64,000 nucleotides of DNA from Liolophura sinensis (Eukaryota > Mollusca > Polyplacophora > Chitonida > Chitonidae). Position numbers and translations under genes: made by a program. The stretch spans positions 27,800,628 through 27,864,627 of the forward strand of contig NC_088305.1 in assembly GCF_032854445.1 (NCBI RefSeq). Reading direction: 5' to 3'. Under the pieces are notes generated by a model. It ran no database searches. It saw only the letters and a program-made list of their open reading frames with translations, and was not told the origin of the DNA. Each line of letters opens with the position of its first letter. The first letter of the stretch is position 1. This document shows, one piece after another, positions 32,146 to 44,950 of this stretch.

Positions 32146-32394
32146 ATGACTAGAATTGTACGAAATAAAAACTTACCAGCGTAATTCTCTTCATATCTTT
32201 CTTACCCACGAGCAGACATAACAAGTCTCCTGCTGAATAATTACCATACAAAGGTGTTGATTATCTCATCGGATTTAGACTTGCCAAATACAAAAAGTTC
32301 AGCTGATAATATAACTTAATTTTGTTGGTATTTGTCTTTTCTTCAGAACAAAAAGACTTTTGCACAATCAGTGTTTTGAAAAGCTAGACAGTTC

Positions 32395-32760
32395 CCACAC
32401 AAGATCTCCAGCAGGTGCTATATATACAGACTAATTCACTTATTATACATGTATTTGTTTGTCTTTGAATCAGCAAGACTTAAGTCTTACAATTGTCTTT
32501 TGGGGGGATTGCTCAAACTGGCGTCTATACGCAGTTGGTATTCCAGTAAACGCGTTTGAAAAAAGACAAATATGTACATGTTTTGATTGGACTAAAATGA
32601 CAAATGCCCAAAGGACACAGCAACCAGACCGTAGGGGACAGAGTTTTCCTCTCGTGCATAAAGGTATAGATATAACCACTACCATCCTGGCCATGATTGA
32701 CTCCAAGCTCTAGAGTTATCCGACAACACTCATCAGAGATAATGTTAGACCAGTGAGGCC
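32395..32760 (+). repeat. Module c copy 2, strongly diverged
   Basis: Aligns with copy 1 at its start (ACACAAGATCTCCAG), around GATTGGACTAAAATG and near TTTTCCTCTCGTGCATA. The middle is degraded. Confidence 0.55.
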
Positions 32761-33389
32761 TTATAAATTCAGATTAACGTCAATGCATTTTTGTTACCTA
32801 ATTGTGCTTAAGTCATGGTGCTAGAAGGCGTGTAATTTGCTATTATTTATGCATTCACATGGACAGTTAAAATAAAACTCTGAGGTAAACTGATAAGAGA
32901 TGTATTTCATCGGTTATGTGTTACCATTTGCCGACACCATTTGTCAGTGTCGTCGCAGGTTTCTCTTGATGACGCCGAAATAAATGCTGAGTTATTTTTT
33001 TCGGGTTAATACTCCTGGTGTTCTATATACTCTCCAAAATATAATCTGTTAAATTTAACAGACAGTCTGATGTCTGAATGATGCTAGAAAATAGTTTGTT
33101 ATTGCAGCAGATTATTCCATTAAATATCACACACATATTCCATTCAACATAAACATTCTATTAGACTAATAGTATATTATGTTGGATATGACAAGAATGC
33201 CTTCTCTAAAACTCCTGTTTACTTCTGGCTACTAATTTGTTGCCTGTATGTGGTGCAATATTAAGTAACATAACAAAAGTTAACAGACAAATACATTGAA
33301 TCAATATACATGCATCATGAGAAGATTCGGCAAGCTATACTCTTCTGTCGGTGTAAATGGGAGTAGACTTGTAACTCTGCTGATTTTCC

Positions 33390-33485
33390 TCACAGAGACA
33401 ATTGTCATTTTGGAGTAGACTTCGCACGTTCTCAGACATTTCGGATTAACAACAACAACATCTTCCAGACACTGGCGCCCACAGT
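33390..33485 (+). repeat. Module b copy 2, truncated
   Basis: Acceptor-like TTTTCCTCACAG, then the frame through GVDFARSQTFRINNNN to QTLAP; breaks off inside the GGCGCC core. Confidence 0.65.
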
Positions 33486-34054
33486 TTATACATTACAATG
33501 ATCTGTTAAGACGAAAAGAGTAATAGCACAACTCGCTACGATATACTGTTAATGTAGCGGCCTCGCGGGCATATATCACAGTGAGAAGCCAGTATCAAAC
33601 AAAGAACAAAATATCGCCATCCCCAACCCCTTCCACATTTCCACCCCTTTTTAGATTTAGGAACACGTGCATAAAACATGTAAATGAATAAATTCATGTA
33701 AATGTTTCAAATTTTATAAAAATAAGTCGCGATAAATTCAACAGCCCGTGGTGTAAAATATCAAACCTGAGCCCAGTACACTAAAATAAATACAGTCGTT
33801 TAATTTTAACAGGATGTCTGTTGTCTGAGTGATGCTCTGTTAAATTCAATATGATAGTTAACAGCATGCTTCTAACTGGTGTTTTATACTCAAAAATATT
33901 TCGCTTTTATGACAATGGCGTAACAGTCTGGAGGTATACCCATTTATACTTCTAAACATGATTACAAAAACCATCCGATCACATCACAGCTTTCACGAAG
34001 GCTGGTGTATACACGGGCAATACCACTTTGTCGTTCATATATCACACTTACAGC

Positions 34055-34136
<82 letters not shown>

Positions 34137-34494
34137 AATATATACATCAAATATAGAGAAAATTAACCCCCTTCCCCACCAACCGCACGGTTACGTGCGT
34201 GTTTACAGAAACTCGAACTGTGGCATTATAGCATAGCCTGTACTCCAGCTGTCCCAAATTCCGTGGATCGGGAGTGGTATACCTACTGAGCAAACATACT
34301 CTTTACTGTTTCAGTTGGATGTGATGTGCACTTTTGTTGACGAGAGGTTGCCAACTTTAGTGAAAATTTCACCTCATTTCAAGAAAATGTCCTGCAAAGG
34401 TGAAGTATGGTATGGTATTTGGTACTAAGATATAAGAATTGTAAAAAAAAAAACAACTTCAACGATCAATCATGCATTTATGGTTTCAGTTGTA
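33486..34494. other. Intergenic DNA with a (TA)n microsatellite
   Basis: Holds a (TA)n run at 34059-34134 and a scrap of SINE family 1 near 33868-33960. No gene seen. Confidence 0.6.
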
Positions 34495-34500
34495 TTTATT
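34495..34500 (-). promoter_or_regulatory. Candidate polyadenylation signal of the homeobox gene
   Basis: Nearest minus-strand AATAAA downstream of the stop codon, about 715 bases away. Single motif, no transcript support. Confidence 0.3.
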
Positions 34501-35215
34501 CTGGGAGACCCAAGGTACACATTTTTTAACAAGGGTTATGAATTAACACTATATGTATATATACAGCACTATCACGAATGAATCGCCCTACAGGTTGGTA
34601 TGACATGCTAACAATGCTCAGGATACTGGTGGAGGGTAGAGAGAAAGGGTATTAGGTGAGGCGTGGGCCTTACAAATTACAAGAACCCAAACCCGAGGGG
34701 TTAAATCTACTCCTGTGACACATCTGTTTCTACTCACTTGTCATATCACCAAAACTTAACATTCACCTGCTTTGAATTAAAGCCAATCCGGCACTTTTAG
34801 TCTAATCTAAGACAAATATCATTTTCAAGCACTATTGTCGCGGATACAAATTTTAAATATAATTATTCATTCACTATAATATTTTCTTTTTAACAATTAT
34901 TTTATATATAAAGAATCTAATTTTCACGTCTTTTAAATTACACGACAGACTATCTCTCGCAATTAATGGCACATTTATGAATTTAGTTTGCGAACCAAAT
35001 ACCAGAAAAAGAGTACATCTTTTAACCAGAGGAGGGGTGGGTGGGGGTGCAATAAACTTGTGTAAACCGCACTAACAAGGCTGAGTCCCGTATTTCAGAA
35101 GAAAAAAAAATGCACATATGTACATCATATACACGGGTGAGGCCGTGACGGTCTCAATAAATAATGCATAATATTAACAAGAAATTTAAAAATTGTCTAT
35201 CACGTTTCCAGAATA

Positions 35216-35566
35216 TCACATCCTTGCCGACTGAAATGAAGGAGTAGGTAATCCTGGGGCGTAATGATATCCGAATGGGTGGAAAAAGGGCATAGCAGCA
35301 AAGCCAGGATGAGGCGCAGTTATAGGTGGGTAGCCAGGGACCCTATGAGGAAAAGATGGACCAATCGGTGACGGGAGATATGGTGACGTAGGCAGTGTGT
35401 TACCGGAAGGTAAACACGGAGCGACAGCTGGTGGCAGGGGACAAGGAATTCCAAGGGCGTGTAACTGTGCTACGTCTACTCCACCTGTGGGGAAGGCTGG
35501 CCCGTCGTGTTTCTCGTGTCTCTGTCGCTTTTCTTTCATCCTTCTGTTTTGAAACCAGGTTTTTAC
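35216..35566 (-). CDS. Homeobox gene exon 3 (residues 168-283, stop)
   Basis: Starts after ATTTTAG with VKTWFQNRRMKEKRQR, the recognition helix. Then a Pro/His/Tyr-rich tail with repeated short PS/PF patterns and a TGA stop. Confidence 0.94.
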   Translation of the reverse strand, partial: VKTWFQNRRMKEKRQRHEKHDGPAFPTGGVDVAQLHALGIPCPLPPAVAPCLPSGNTLPTSPYLPSPIGPSFPHRVPGYPPITAPHPGFAAMPFFHPFGYHYAPGLPTPSFQSARM

Positions 35567-36496
35567 CTAAAATAATTATAAAGAAATTTATATTTTCAAT
35601 AACATAATTTGATGATTCTAAACTCACGTTTCAAGTTTAATGAGGAAGCTATGTATGAAAACGCACACAAAAAAATGTGTTTAACGGAAATACTGTAATT
35701 TGCGAACTGTCGGTAAATTTTTGATCAAAATTTAGAATTGTGTTTTCTAATTGGGATACAAAAGAGTACAAAAAGTACGAACCTGTTGATCAGTTAAACC
35801 TAGGTCTTCAGCCAAATCACCACGTTCTGTCGCTGTTAGGTACCGCTGTGTCTCGTACCTTTTCTCCAAGTCATCAATCTGTTTCTGCGTAAAAGCTGTC
35901 CTAGCTTTCTTCTTTCGCTGCAGAATTGGGGCGTCCAAATTCTCCAGACTTGAATCTAAAAACGAAAATATACGTTATATTCTTGGTGTCAGGGTACATT
36001 TTATAACACGGTAAACAACAGATAAAATAACTGAATGAATCAAATAGACTGATATATTTTTTTTTTAAGGAATATTGTGACCAATGTCCTTCCGTGTTCA
36101 AAGAGGAATCTAAAAGTACAGTTTCTGCAAAGTTTTTTTTTGTTACTAAATAAACTATTAATTCTTACCAGCTTGTGGAGATGCAGAAGCCAAGTCCGAG
36201 AGGTCGGACACAGGCGTGGAACGCCCCGAATGCCTTGCGCCAGAGAGTCGTACACTTGTATCACTACATTCTGACAATTCTTCATCCACTCGGAGGTTTT
36301 CATCCTCTGGTAACATGGGTGCCACGGCAGTTCGTATCAGAGCACTAGGGGAAAATTGTACCGCTGCGGTGGCAATGGACAAGGTGGACTTCTCCTCGTC
36401 GTATTCTTTGCATTTTTTAGGGTCGTTATCGGAGTTTATAAGTCTGTCGATGGTAAAACTAAACCCCTTTGACTTCTGTTTGCTAAGCAAAGTCAT
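35216..36496 (-). CDS. NK-class homeobox transcription factor, Vent/Bar-like, 3 coding exons
   Basis: DNA-binding developmental regulator. Exons 36169-36496, 35783-35955 and 35216-35566 join in frame to 283 residues. FSFTIDRLI at 12-20 matches the EH1 motif (FxIxxIL) that recruits Groucho/TLE, so repression is likely. The homeodomain is 124-183, with Arg5, Phe8, Leu16, Trp48, Phe49, Gln50, Asn51 and Arg53 in place. An intron sits between homeodomain positions 44 and 45, a site shared by several NK-class genes. The third helix QVKTWFQNRRMK has Thr47, as in Vent, Bar and Barx. The KARTAFT arm recalls Bar and QRYLTATER recalls Vent. Residues 184-283 are Pro-rich and end SFQSARM. The start ATG is the first after the TATA box. 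I cannot fix the orthology, so no symbol is given. Confidence 0.93.
35783..35955 (-). CDS. Homeobox gene exon 2 (residues 110-167)
   Basis: Starts after TTTTTAG and encodes homeodomain positions 1-44 (KKKARTAFTQKQ to LGLTDQQ). The donor GTTCGT is unusual after the GT, but the frame and the next exon leave little choice. Confidence 0.93.
36169..36496 (-). CDS. Homeobox gene exon 1 (residues 1-109)
   Basis: Holds the EH1 motif (12-20) and an acidic, Ser-rich linker (EELSECSDTSVRLSG). Ends in phase 1 at donor GTAAGA. A diverged inverted copy of its middle lies at 31661-31798. Confidence 0.9.
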
Positions 36497-36621
36497 GATG
36501 CGCTAGTAATGTGGGTAAATATCCGTACAATTATGGACGTAGGCTCTGGGATAGAAGGTTCAAGTTGTGTTTACAGAAGAGCAGTCAACAGACATAATGA
36601 CCAAGTATGACCTGGCCACAA

Positions 36622-36628
36622 TTTTATA
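36622..36628 (-). promoter_or_regulatory. TATA box of the homeobox gene
   Basis: CAGTATAAAATTG on the minus strand, about 125 bases before the start codon; predicts a 5' UTR of roughly 100 bases. The same spot reads CTATAAAA in module c copies at 42079, 43301, 48886 and 55049. Confidence 0.65.
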
Positions 36629-36639
36629 CTGGGGCGTTT

Positions 36640-36990
36640 GCGCTCCCCGTGGTCGCAACTCACGTGAGCGTTGACAGATAACTTGTAATACTCACAAAGG
36701 AGCTTAATTGGTTGTGATGAATGCACCATACGGGAGGAGAAGTCTAACACCTAGGGTTTGATTGTTGTCTTGTTTGAGTGTTGGCCATTTAGTCCAATGA
36801 AAACACGTTCGTCTTTTCAAGCGTGTTAATTGCATAATAAAAGGGTGAATAGAAATTCACCAATTGCAAGCCTGAGTTTTCTTGATTCAAACTGTAAATG
36901 AGTCTAGCGGCCTCTGGAGTTTTTGTGTTTTTGTCTGATTTAGATTTTCATGGGAAATTAACACTTTTGTGTGTTAATTATAACCTTACG
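36640..36990 (-). promoter_or_regulatory. Module c copy 3: proximal promoter block of the homeobox gene
   Basis: Directly upstream of the TATA box. On the plus strand it shows an E-box palindrome CTCACGTGAG, a GATA site in GACAGATAACTT, two CCAAT boxes (TTAATTGGTTG and GTCCAATGAAAAC), an ATTGTT Sox-type core and AACACCTAGGGTTTGATTG. This is the only copy attached to an intact homeobox gene. Confidence 0.7.
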
Positions 36991-37567
36991 TCTGCTCGCG
37001 CTTAAACCAAGTACCAAGCTAATTTACACGAGGATTTTTTAATTTTAAAATCATCAATTGTTGTACAATGCGAATCATATTATTGAACATTTTCACTTAA
37101 TCCCTTTCGAAGGTGCTTTGGTGAAATTTTTGTGTCATGGCCTTTAAATACATCGTAACAATGTAAGAAATTACTGGCCGTTTCTGGGATAGAATATTAG
37201 TTAATTTGTCATATATTTAATTTTGTTTTACGGATAACTTTTACACAAAGAAATGTGTATCGAATTACCTTCCCGAGAAAATATCTGTTTACCCCTCATC
37301 AGCAATCTAATAAAATGAACAAGTGAAAAGAACAACAGATCTTACACATTTGCTCCACAGACGTGTAAAACCAAACCATTGTTTCTTTGTGCATGTTTGG
37401 GAACAACATGTCGCAAAACGATTTTCTTTCATTGATAGTGAGCTGGTTGAACTTAAAGCGCCTTATTACATATTGTTAACTGCCTTGTGACAAGTAATAG
37501 TTGACCGGGCGTATGAGTGAAACGGTTTCTTTTGCGAAGAGATTAAGGCATGCGAAGTGAATTGCTC

Positions 37568-37668
37568 AAGTGTTGGGTCGTTTGACAGCCGACGCCCGAG
37601 GCTAGGGATTGTGGTCTGTGGTAATGTTATGTCGTCTGGAATCGAACCAGAAGAATATAAATGTAAAA
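37568..37668 (-). repeat. Module a copy 3
   Basis: Minus frame FDSRRHNITTDHNP then an in-frame stop. The core is changed from GGCGCC to GGGCGTCGGC. Upstream of the homeobox gene. Confidence 0.6.
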
Positions 37669-38102
37669 CATTTGTGCAAGTAAATCGTATGAGAGAAATA
37701 TATAAATAAATAAATATTGATATATTGATATATATATATATATATCAATGAACAAAAACGCTTTGTTTAATAATTGTTGAATGCTAAACACTAGAGGATT
37801 ATGGGAAAATCAATATATAACGTATTCAAGTGATAAGGTGAATTTTAAAATGCTTGATTTCTGTTGAAAAAAGATTCTGTTAAGGTACGATATTATGTCG
37901 CCGGATTTTCACAATAGAGCCTAGGTATATGTTTTAATTTACTGGCTATTTTCATCACGAAGAATTTTCAATATGAAAATCGGAAGATGCCATTAAACTT
38001 CATACAGGAGACTTTACACGGGAATAATCCTTTAAGTATGGTAAAGACATCTCAGTGTGATATTGCCCTCAAGAAGCAGCCTTCGTAAGGCACGAGAAGT
38101 GA

Positions 38103-38262
38103 TCATTTGTCCTCACCGTTTTCTTTACCACAGATTATGGTAATCTCCATTTCAAGTGTTCTGCCGTTGTCTGCTGGCGCCAGTGTCTGGGAGATGTTGT
38201 TGTTGTTAATCTGGAATGTCTGAGAACGTGTGAGGTCTACTCTCCAAAATGACAAGTATCCC
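38103..38262 (-). repeat. Module b copy 3
   Basis: Frame VDLTRSQTFQINNNN then ISQTLAPADNGRT, LEMEITIICGKENGEDK and a stop; intact GGCGCCAG core and a donor-like GTAAAG. Confidence 0.7.
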
Positions 38263-38702
38263 ATTAGAGCATTCGAATTATTTCTAAAGCACTTACTGTT
38301 CACCAGTACATGTCTTTATTTATCAAATGATCATCGATATTTTTAATGATTGTTTTATTACAAATAAAACATCTATACCCATCATCAAGTGTAATGCTGA
38401 TGAAATTTAAAAATCGAAAAGTAAACTCTAAAATGGCTCAGTCGTTGATACTCGGAAGACTAATGCATGTCCTTTGTTCATGAACATTTCAATAAGAAAA
38501 TTTCATCCATGAAAATAAAATTTTCACAAACGACAATGTTTTGTCGGATAAGGGCCATAATAACACTTGCATTTATTTATCAATCGAAAGCTGCTTCAAA
38601 TATTTTCATGGATTGTTGTTTTACTTTTTAACAATTTGAACACTTAGTGCAAATGCAGTGCCGAACGACGTTTGAGCCGAACGACTTTTGCTGAGAGACT
38701 AC

Positions 38703-38802
38703 CATATGACAAAAGAGCTCTTCAAGCGTTGTGATTTTGTCAACTGGCGCCAGTGGGTTGTGGTCTTTGGAAATGTTATGTAGTCTGGAACCGAAAATAT
38801 AT
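38703..38802 (-). repeat. Module a copy 4
   Basis: Core TGGCGCCAGTGGGTTGTGG kept, but the frame is broken by a stop at the position of DDIT. Confidence 0.6.
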
Positions 38803-38879
38803 TTAACTATTTGTATTGAAGATAAGTTATAATCCTCCCAGTGTGGTATCGGATTCTCAGTGTGATATTTTCCTCAAGA

Positions 38880-39028
38880 AGGAGCCTTCACAAGAGGCGA
38901 GAAATGATCATTTGTCGACACTGTTTTCTTTATCACAGTAATCTCTATCTCAAGTGTTCTCCCGTTATCTACTGGCGCCAGTGTCGGGGAAATGTTGTTG
39001 TTGAATGTCTTAGAACGTGTGAGTTATG
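38880..39028 (-). repeat. Module b copy 4, shortened
   Basis: Keeps CTGGCGCCAGTGTC and the AGAACGTGTGAG end; lacks about 10 bases of the NNNN-coding stretch and part of the ITIIC region. Confidence 0.6.
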
Positions 39029-41090
39029 AGACGAGCATCCATTTGAGGAAAAAAATGACAACCATCCTTTGAGCAAAATCTTGAGAATTGTCTTTTAAAA
39101 ATTCATTGAAGTAAAGCGGTACATGTCTTTATCTATCAAATGATGATCCATCGATTTTTATCATAGTTTTATTAAAAGATAAAGTATCCATTCACCATGA
39201 AGTATAACAATAATCAAATTTGAATATCCATAAAAAAAATTAAAAAAAAGTTCCAAAAAAACTCAGATGAGCATGTTTATATTTTTAAACTAATTTCATG
39301 AGACAGCTTTGAAAATAGAAATACAAAATGATCTTGCTGAGGAAAATGCTTGTCAGCACAGACCTATAACAATCTATGCGTCGAAAACAGACATTCATAT
39401 AACAGCCGTCAACAAAAATTGAAGTTGCAGGTCAAAAATCGAAGGCCAATTCCCAAATCTACGTTTAACATAGACCAACAAAGAACTAAAAAACCATATA
39501 AAGCAACGAAATTAAGACGAAATCTTTATGCTTTTATTTAGTTATAAATCTTTTTTTCCAGGTTGGCGATCATGCAAAGTGTATATTATCGCAATGTTCC
39601 ACTCACGAAGAATACGGGAACCGTTAGGTCTGAATGAGTTAGTGCGGGAGGAGAAGTCTAGCACCTAGGGTTTCACTGTTGTTTTGGCCATTTTAGTCCA
39701 ATCAAAATACCTTCGTGTTTTTGTCTGTTGCATAACAATACGGTGTACTCAAATTCACCAATCGTAAGAGTGTGCTTTGTTGATCCAAAGAAAGATAACT
39801 GTAAATGAGTGTAGCGGTCAGTGCAATTTTTGTGTCTGGCAGATAGGGATTTTCATGAGAAATTAACACTCATGTATCTTAAATTCTTTTCTTTTCAGTT
39901 CAGTGGAGTCCGTATTTAAGAAGGTGAAGAAAGGATGCGGCATAAACGAGAGAAAAGATCCAAGACATATTCCCCAGTGGCTTACAATTTTATAACATCT
40001 GAAGAACTTATGTTACTTTGAACAGTTCATGTCCATGCAAACCAGATTTGAAAAATATTGTACGTTTTGAAGCATCCTTTGGCTATTTTAGGTTGCCACA
40101 GTTTTCTTGTTTGAACGTTGGCCACTTTAAACCAATGAAAACGCCTCGGTCTTCCTTGTGTATGTGTGGCAGTCAATTCTTGGATGACTCTTACAGCAGG
40201 TAGCGAATTAAGCTCACAAATTTTAAAGACAAGAAACTGTACATCTTTGCATCTGGTGCCTCTAGATTTTATTCAGGGGATGTTTACGCAAATTTTTAAA
40301 TTTTCCAATTTTGCTACTCTGTCCACAAACAATGCTCTATCTCAACGCAACTTTGGACGTTTGAGCAAAACGGCTTCTCCTCTTAAAGAGATTACAATAT
40401 GACAAAAGAATTCGGTCACTCTTTGTGATTTGTGATATCAGGTACTCAGTGTGATATTGTCCTCAAGAAGTAACCTCCACAAGAGGCGAGAAGTGATCAT
40501 TTGTCGTCATTGTTTTCTTTACCACAGATTATGGTAATCTCCATTTCAAGTGTTCTACCGTTGTCTGCTGGCGCCAGTGTCTGGGAGATGTTGTTGTTGT
40601 TAATCCGGAATGTCTGAGAACGTGAGAGGTCTACTCCAAACTGACAACTGTCTCCATATCTGAGCAAAGTCCTCAAAATTATCTTAATCTCAGAATGCAT
40701 TTTTGTTTTTATTTTTGTTTGAGCGTTTTCACACGCGTTTCACTGAATACAAGACACCGAGGCAAGGATTTTAAATTCCGGAAATGTATATAATGACTTA
40801 ATTATTAGATGGATGCACATATAGTCAGAAGGAGAAATGCACAATATATAAGTTATTTAACTAAGAAAAACAAAAGCTTTATTGATTTCAGTATTTTATT
40901 TTGCCACCATCATTACTGAAATATTGAGTCAAAATAGCTAGTTAAATTTGGGTTAAAAAAGTATTCGGATATTAAATCTGAACTTAATTCCTTACGCGTA
41001 TATGTAGCAACTTTTATGATCAGAATTGCATATAAATTTGTGCACCGTCGGTGCACACGATTATGGGGAATTATGTCAAACATGTAAGTT

Positions 41091-43480
41091 GAATTTATCA
41101 CACCATATTTCTCACAATCTGGCCATTTTTAGGGTGTACTGTAATTTTGACGCCTGTAAAGAGTTTGAAAATGTTCTTGTATTTCACCTTGAGATTTCAA
41201 GCTCCAAGCAATGGTTTGGTATCAAGCTAGTTTTGACTGTTGCATTGTGGGATTAGGACGCGACAGGTCCTCAAGTGTTATGTCTGTTGTCAGCGGACAC
41301 GAAAGGTTGTGGATTGTGGTCTTTGGTAATGTTATGTCGTGTGGAATCGAACCGTATAAGATGACCTGTTATTATGTTCTTTAACTAAATGCACCGGTTT
41401 GTTAAGCTTTATAAACAGGCACAATGTTACGCAAGAATCAAAGTAAAATCTTGACTTTATACTTGTCATTACGTCGCATTGTGTAAGAACAACATGTCTG
41501 CTACAAAGGGCAAGCCACGAGGACATCAGATTTAACACCTTTTCCACACACACATGAAAGCTCACAACTATCGCATTGTCTTAATCATTTTGCGTTTTGG
41601 AATGCAGTAAAGGCGTTTTCATATGTGCCAATTTTGTACGGACGAAAAATTGAATTAAAGGCGTGTCATTAAAGATTATTGTTTTGTTGCTGACAATAAC
41701 TGTAATTTATCCAAGACGTTTTTTTCCTTGGAAATCATGATGTATAACCTTGTAGTGATCGCTTGGCACAGACAGAGGTCGATCATGGCATATTTACACG
41801 TATGTATCTGGCTAAATGTTTGGCTAAGAGATGAAGACAAAAGAACTTTGTGTCTTCTTCAACTTGCACAACAGGCTGCTGCTTGTGACATTTGTTAATT
41901 TTTAGCCTGTAATTAGTGATGGCATAGTTCTTTTAAATAAAATTATAAGGTATATACAATTCTGGTAGTTACTGTCAATATTCCTAAAGTTATATACTTT
42001 GGATCTGTAACAGATGATTGAAGTTGGTTAGTGAGGAGTAATTGGCAGATTTGATGACGACATCCGAGCCCGCCACCATTTTATAGAGCAACATCCATGC
42101 CCCCTGTAGTGACAACTGAAGTGAGCGTTGACAGATAACTTGTAATACTCACAAAGGAGCCTAATTGGTTGTGATGAACACGCCAGTACGATGGAAGGCT
42201 AACACATAGGGTTTGATTGTTGTCTTGTTTGAGGGTTCTTGGAATTTATCACACCATATTTCTCACAATCTGGCCATTTTTAGGGTGTACTGTAATTTTG
42301 ACGCCTGTAAAGAGTTTGAAAATGTTCTTGTATTTCACCTTGAGATTTCAAGCTCCAAGCAATGGTTTGGTATCAAGCTAGTTTTGACTGTTGCATTGTG
42401 GGATTAGGACGCGACAGGTCCTCAAGTGTTATGTCTGTTGTCAGCGGACACGAAAGGTTGTGGATTGTGGTCTTTGGTAATGTTATGTCGTGTGGAATCG
42501 AACCGTATAAGATGACCTGTTATTATGTTCTTTAACTAAATGCACCGGTTTGTTAAGCTTTATAAACAGACACAATGTTACGCAAGAATCAAAGTAAAAT
42601 CTTGACTTTATACTTGTCATTACGTCGCATTGTGTAAGAACAACATGTCTGCTACAAAGGGCAAGCCACGAGGACATCAGATTTAACACCTTTTCCACAC
42701 ACACATGAAAGCTCACAACTATCGCATTGTCTTAATCATTTTGCGTTTTGGAATGCAGTAAAGGCGTTTTCATATGTGCCAGTTTTGTACGGACGAAAAA
42801 TTGAATTAAAGGCGTGTAATTAAAGATTATTGTTTTGTTGCTGACAATAACTGTAATTTATCCAAGGCGTTTTTTGCCTTGGAAATCATGATGTATAACC
42901 TTGTAGTGATTGCTTGGCACAGACAGAGGTCGATCATGGCATATTTACACGTATGTATCTGGCTAAATGTTTGGCTAAGAGATGAAGACAAAAGAACTTT
43001 GTGTCTTCTTCAACTTGCACAACAGGCTGCTGCTTGTGACATTTGTTAATTTTTAGCCTGTAATTAGTGATGGCATAGTTCTTTTAAATAAAATTATAAG
43101 GTATATACAATTAATAATCGTATCATTTTATTTCTATGTGATTATTTTCTTTATTTCTGATTGGTGAGAAAAGTCACGATATCCTGGTAGTTACTGTCAA
43201 TATTCCTAAAGTTATATACTTTGGATCTGTAACAGATGATTGAAGTTGGTTAGTGAGGAGTAATTGGCAGATTTGATGACGACATCCGAGCCCGCCACCA
43301 TTTTATAGAGCAACATCCATGCCCCCTGTAGTGACAACTGAAGTGAGCGTTGACAGATAACTTGTAATACTCACAAAGGAGCCTAATTGGTTGTGATGAA
43401 CACGCCAGTACGATGGAAGGCTAACACATAGGGTTTGATTGTTGTCTTGTTTGAGGGTTGGTCATTTTAGTCCCATGAAA
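41091..43480 (+). repeat. Recent 1.15-1.2 kb direct duplication inside unit 1
   Basis: 41091-42241 and 42242-43480 are nearly identical, with a handful of substitutions. The left copy lacks about 77 bases present at 43112-43189. The junction falls inside module c, at GAGGGTTCTTGGAATTTATC. Confidence 0.9.
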
Positions 43481-44950
43481 ACACGTTCGTCTTTTCAAGC
43501 GTGTTAATTGCATAACAAAAGGGTGTTTTTGGAGTCTAGCTGTCACTGGAATTTTTGTGCTTGTTAGATTGGGATTTTCATGGGAAATTAACGCTTTTGT
43601 TGGTTAATTAATTGTGGGTAAACAGTACAACAAGGTAATTGAACCGGCTAGTTTTAATTTGAAGAAGAGTAATTGTCATACAACATAGGACATTTTCACA
43701 TATTTTCACAAGACAAAGTTTTCTGGTGTTTGTACATCATATTTTACCACAGAATGCTCTCCACACCCAAACATAAAGAGCTGTGTAATATTCAGTTTTA
43801 ACTGATGTGAAAATTTTATTTTTGTAATGTATCTTGGTTAAACATGTTGCAGAATATTACAGCACGATTACACACAACTTAAGTTTTAATTACGTGCCGT
43901 TTCTGTGCTGGTTCTTACAACCTCTATAAAGCAAAAAATGTATTGTTGCTTCGAAACGTTGAAAGAACCGAGTTCTGCAACATTGCGTTCTGCATCTAAA
44001 GAATCCATATATTTCCTGGCGTTTTGAAATCATTTCCGTTTTGTAAATGACACTGATATAAGTTATGTTTATTCCGCTTAGCTCAAATATAGAAACTTTG
44101 TCAACTTCGCCCTTTAGACGTAAATCCGAACAATTCGTTCTTTCCTTTGTGCATGTACGAAAAATATGGCCGATGTAATTTTTATTTTCTCTTTCTTTGA
44201 GTGTCTTATTGGAGATACATACTGAATTTGTCTAATACATCAGAGGACCACATGATAATAAGCCATAATGCTCTGAGTGTGATATCGGCCTCTCTGTGTG
44301 ATATTGGCGTCTCCACTTGATATTGTCTTCACAAGTAGCCTTCACAGGAGGCGAGAATACATTTCAAGTGTTCTACCGTTGTCTGCTGGCGCCAGTGTCT
44401 GGGGGATGTTGTAGTTGTTCATTCGAAATGTCTGAGAACGTGCAAGGTTTACTACAAACTGACAACTGTCCATATGAGATAAATCACATCAATTCTCTTT
44501 TGAAATATACATCTCTTAATATTGTCTTAATTTATTGGAACAGGAAGAAATGAGGGTAGTCAGACATTTGAGATCTCTTTGGCGGTTTTAAGATAAATCA
44601 CTTAGAAAGACAAAAAACACATGTGTTTGATAACAAAGTCAGATAGTGCATCCATGAACAAAACTCTCTTCGTGTTTTTTTTTTTTTTTTTAAATAGAGA
44701 AAACAAACAAATTGAGGAATTCAATCATTCTTTATCAAGCAACTGACAAAAAGTTCATCACCTATAACTGTAAGAATGAGGCTGGCGTTTCACGGGTGAT
44801 CTATACAAGGAAATGGTAACCTAGTTTTGTCACGTTTCTAATAAGTCTCACAATAACCTAAATATGTTCTAATGAATTCACTTCTGGACTCCAAATGTCA
44901 CACGGGATTTAATATGATGATGCTGTTTTGTTTCCATTTATACATATTTA

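Noticed and set aside
41332-41565. A 77-codon minus-strand frame (MSFHVCVEKVLNL...) repeated at 42483, 48068 and 54116
   Set aside because: The repetition is explained by recent segmental duplication. Against the most diverged copy about six of nine base changes alter the amino acid, as expected without selection.
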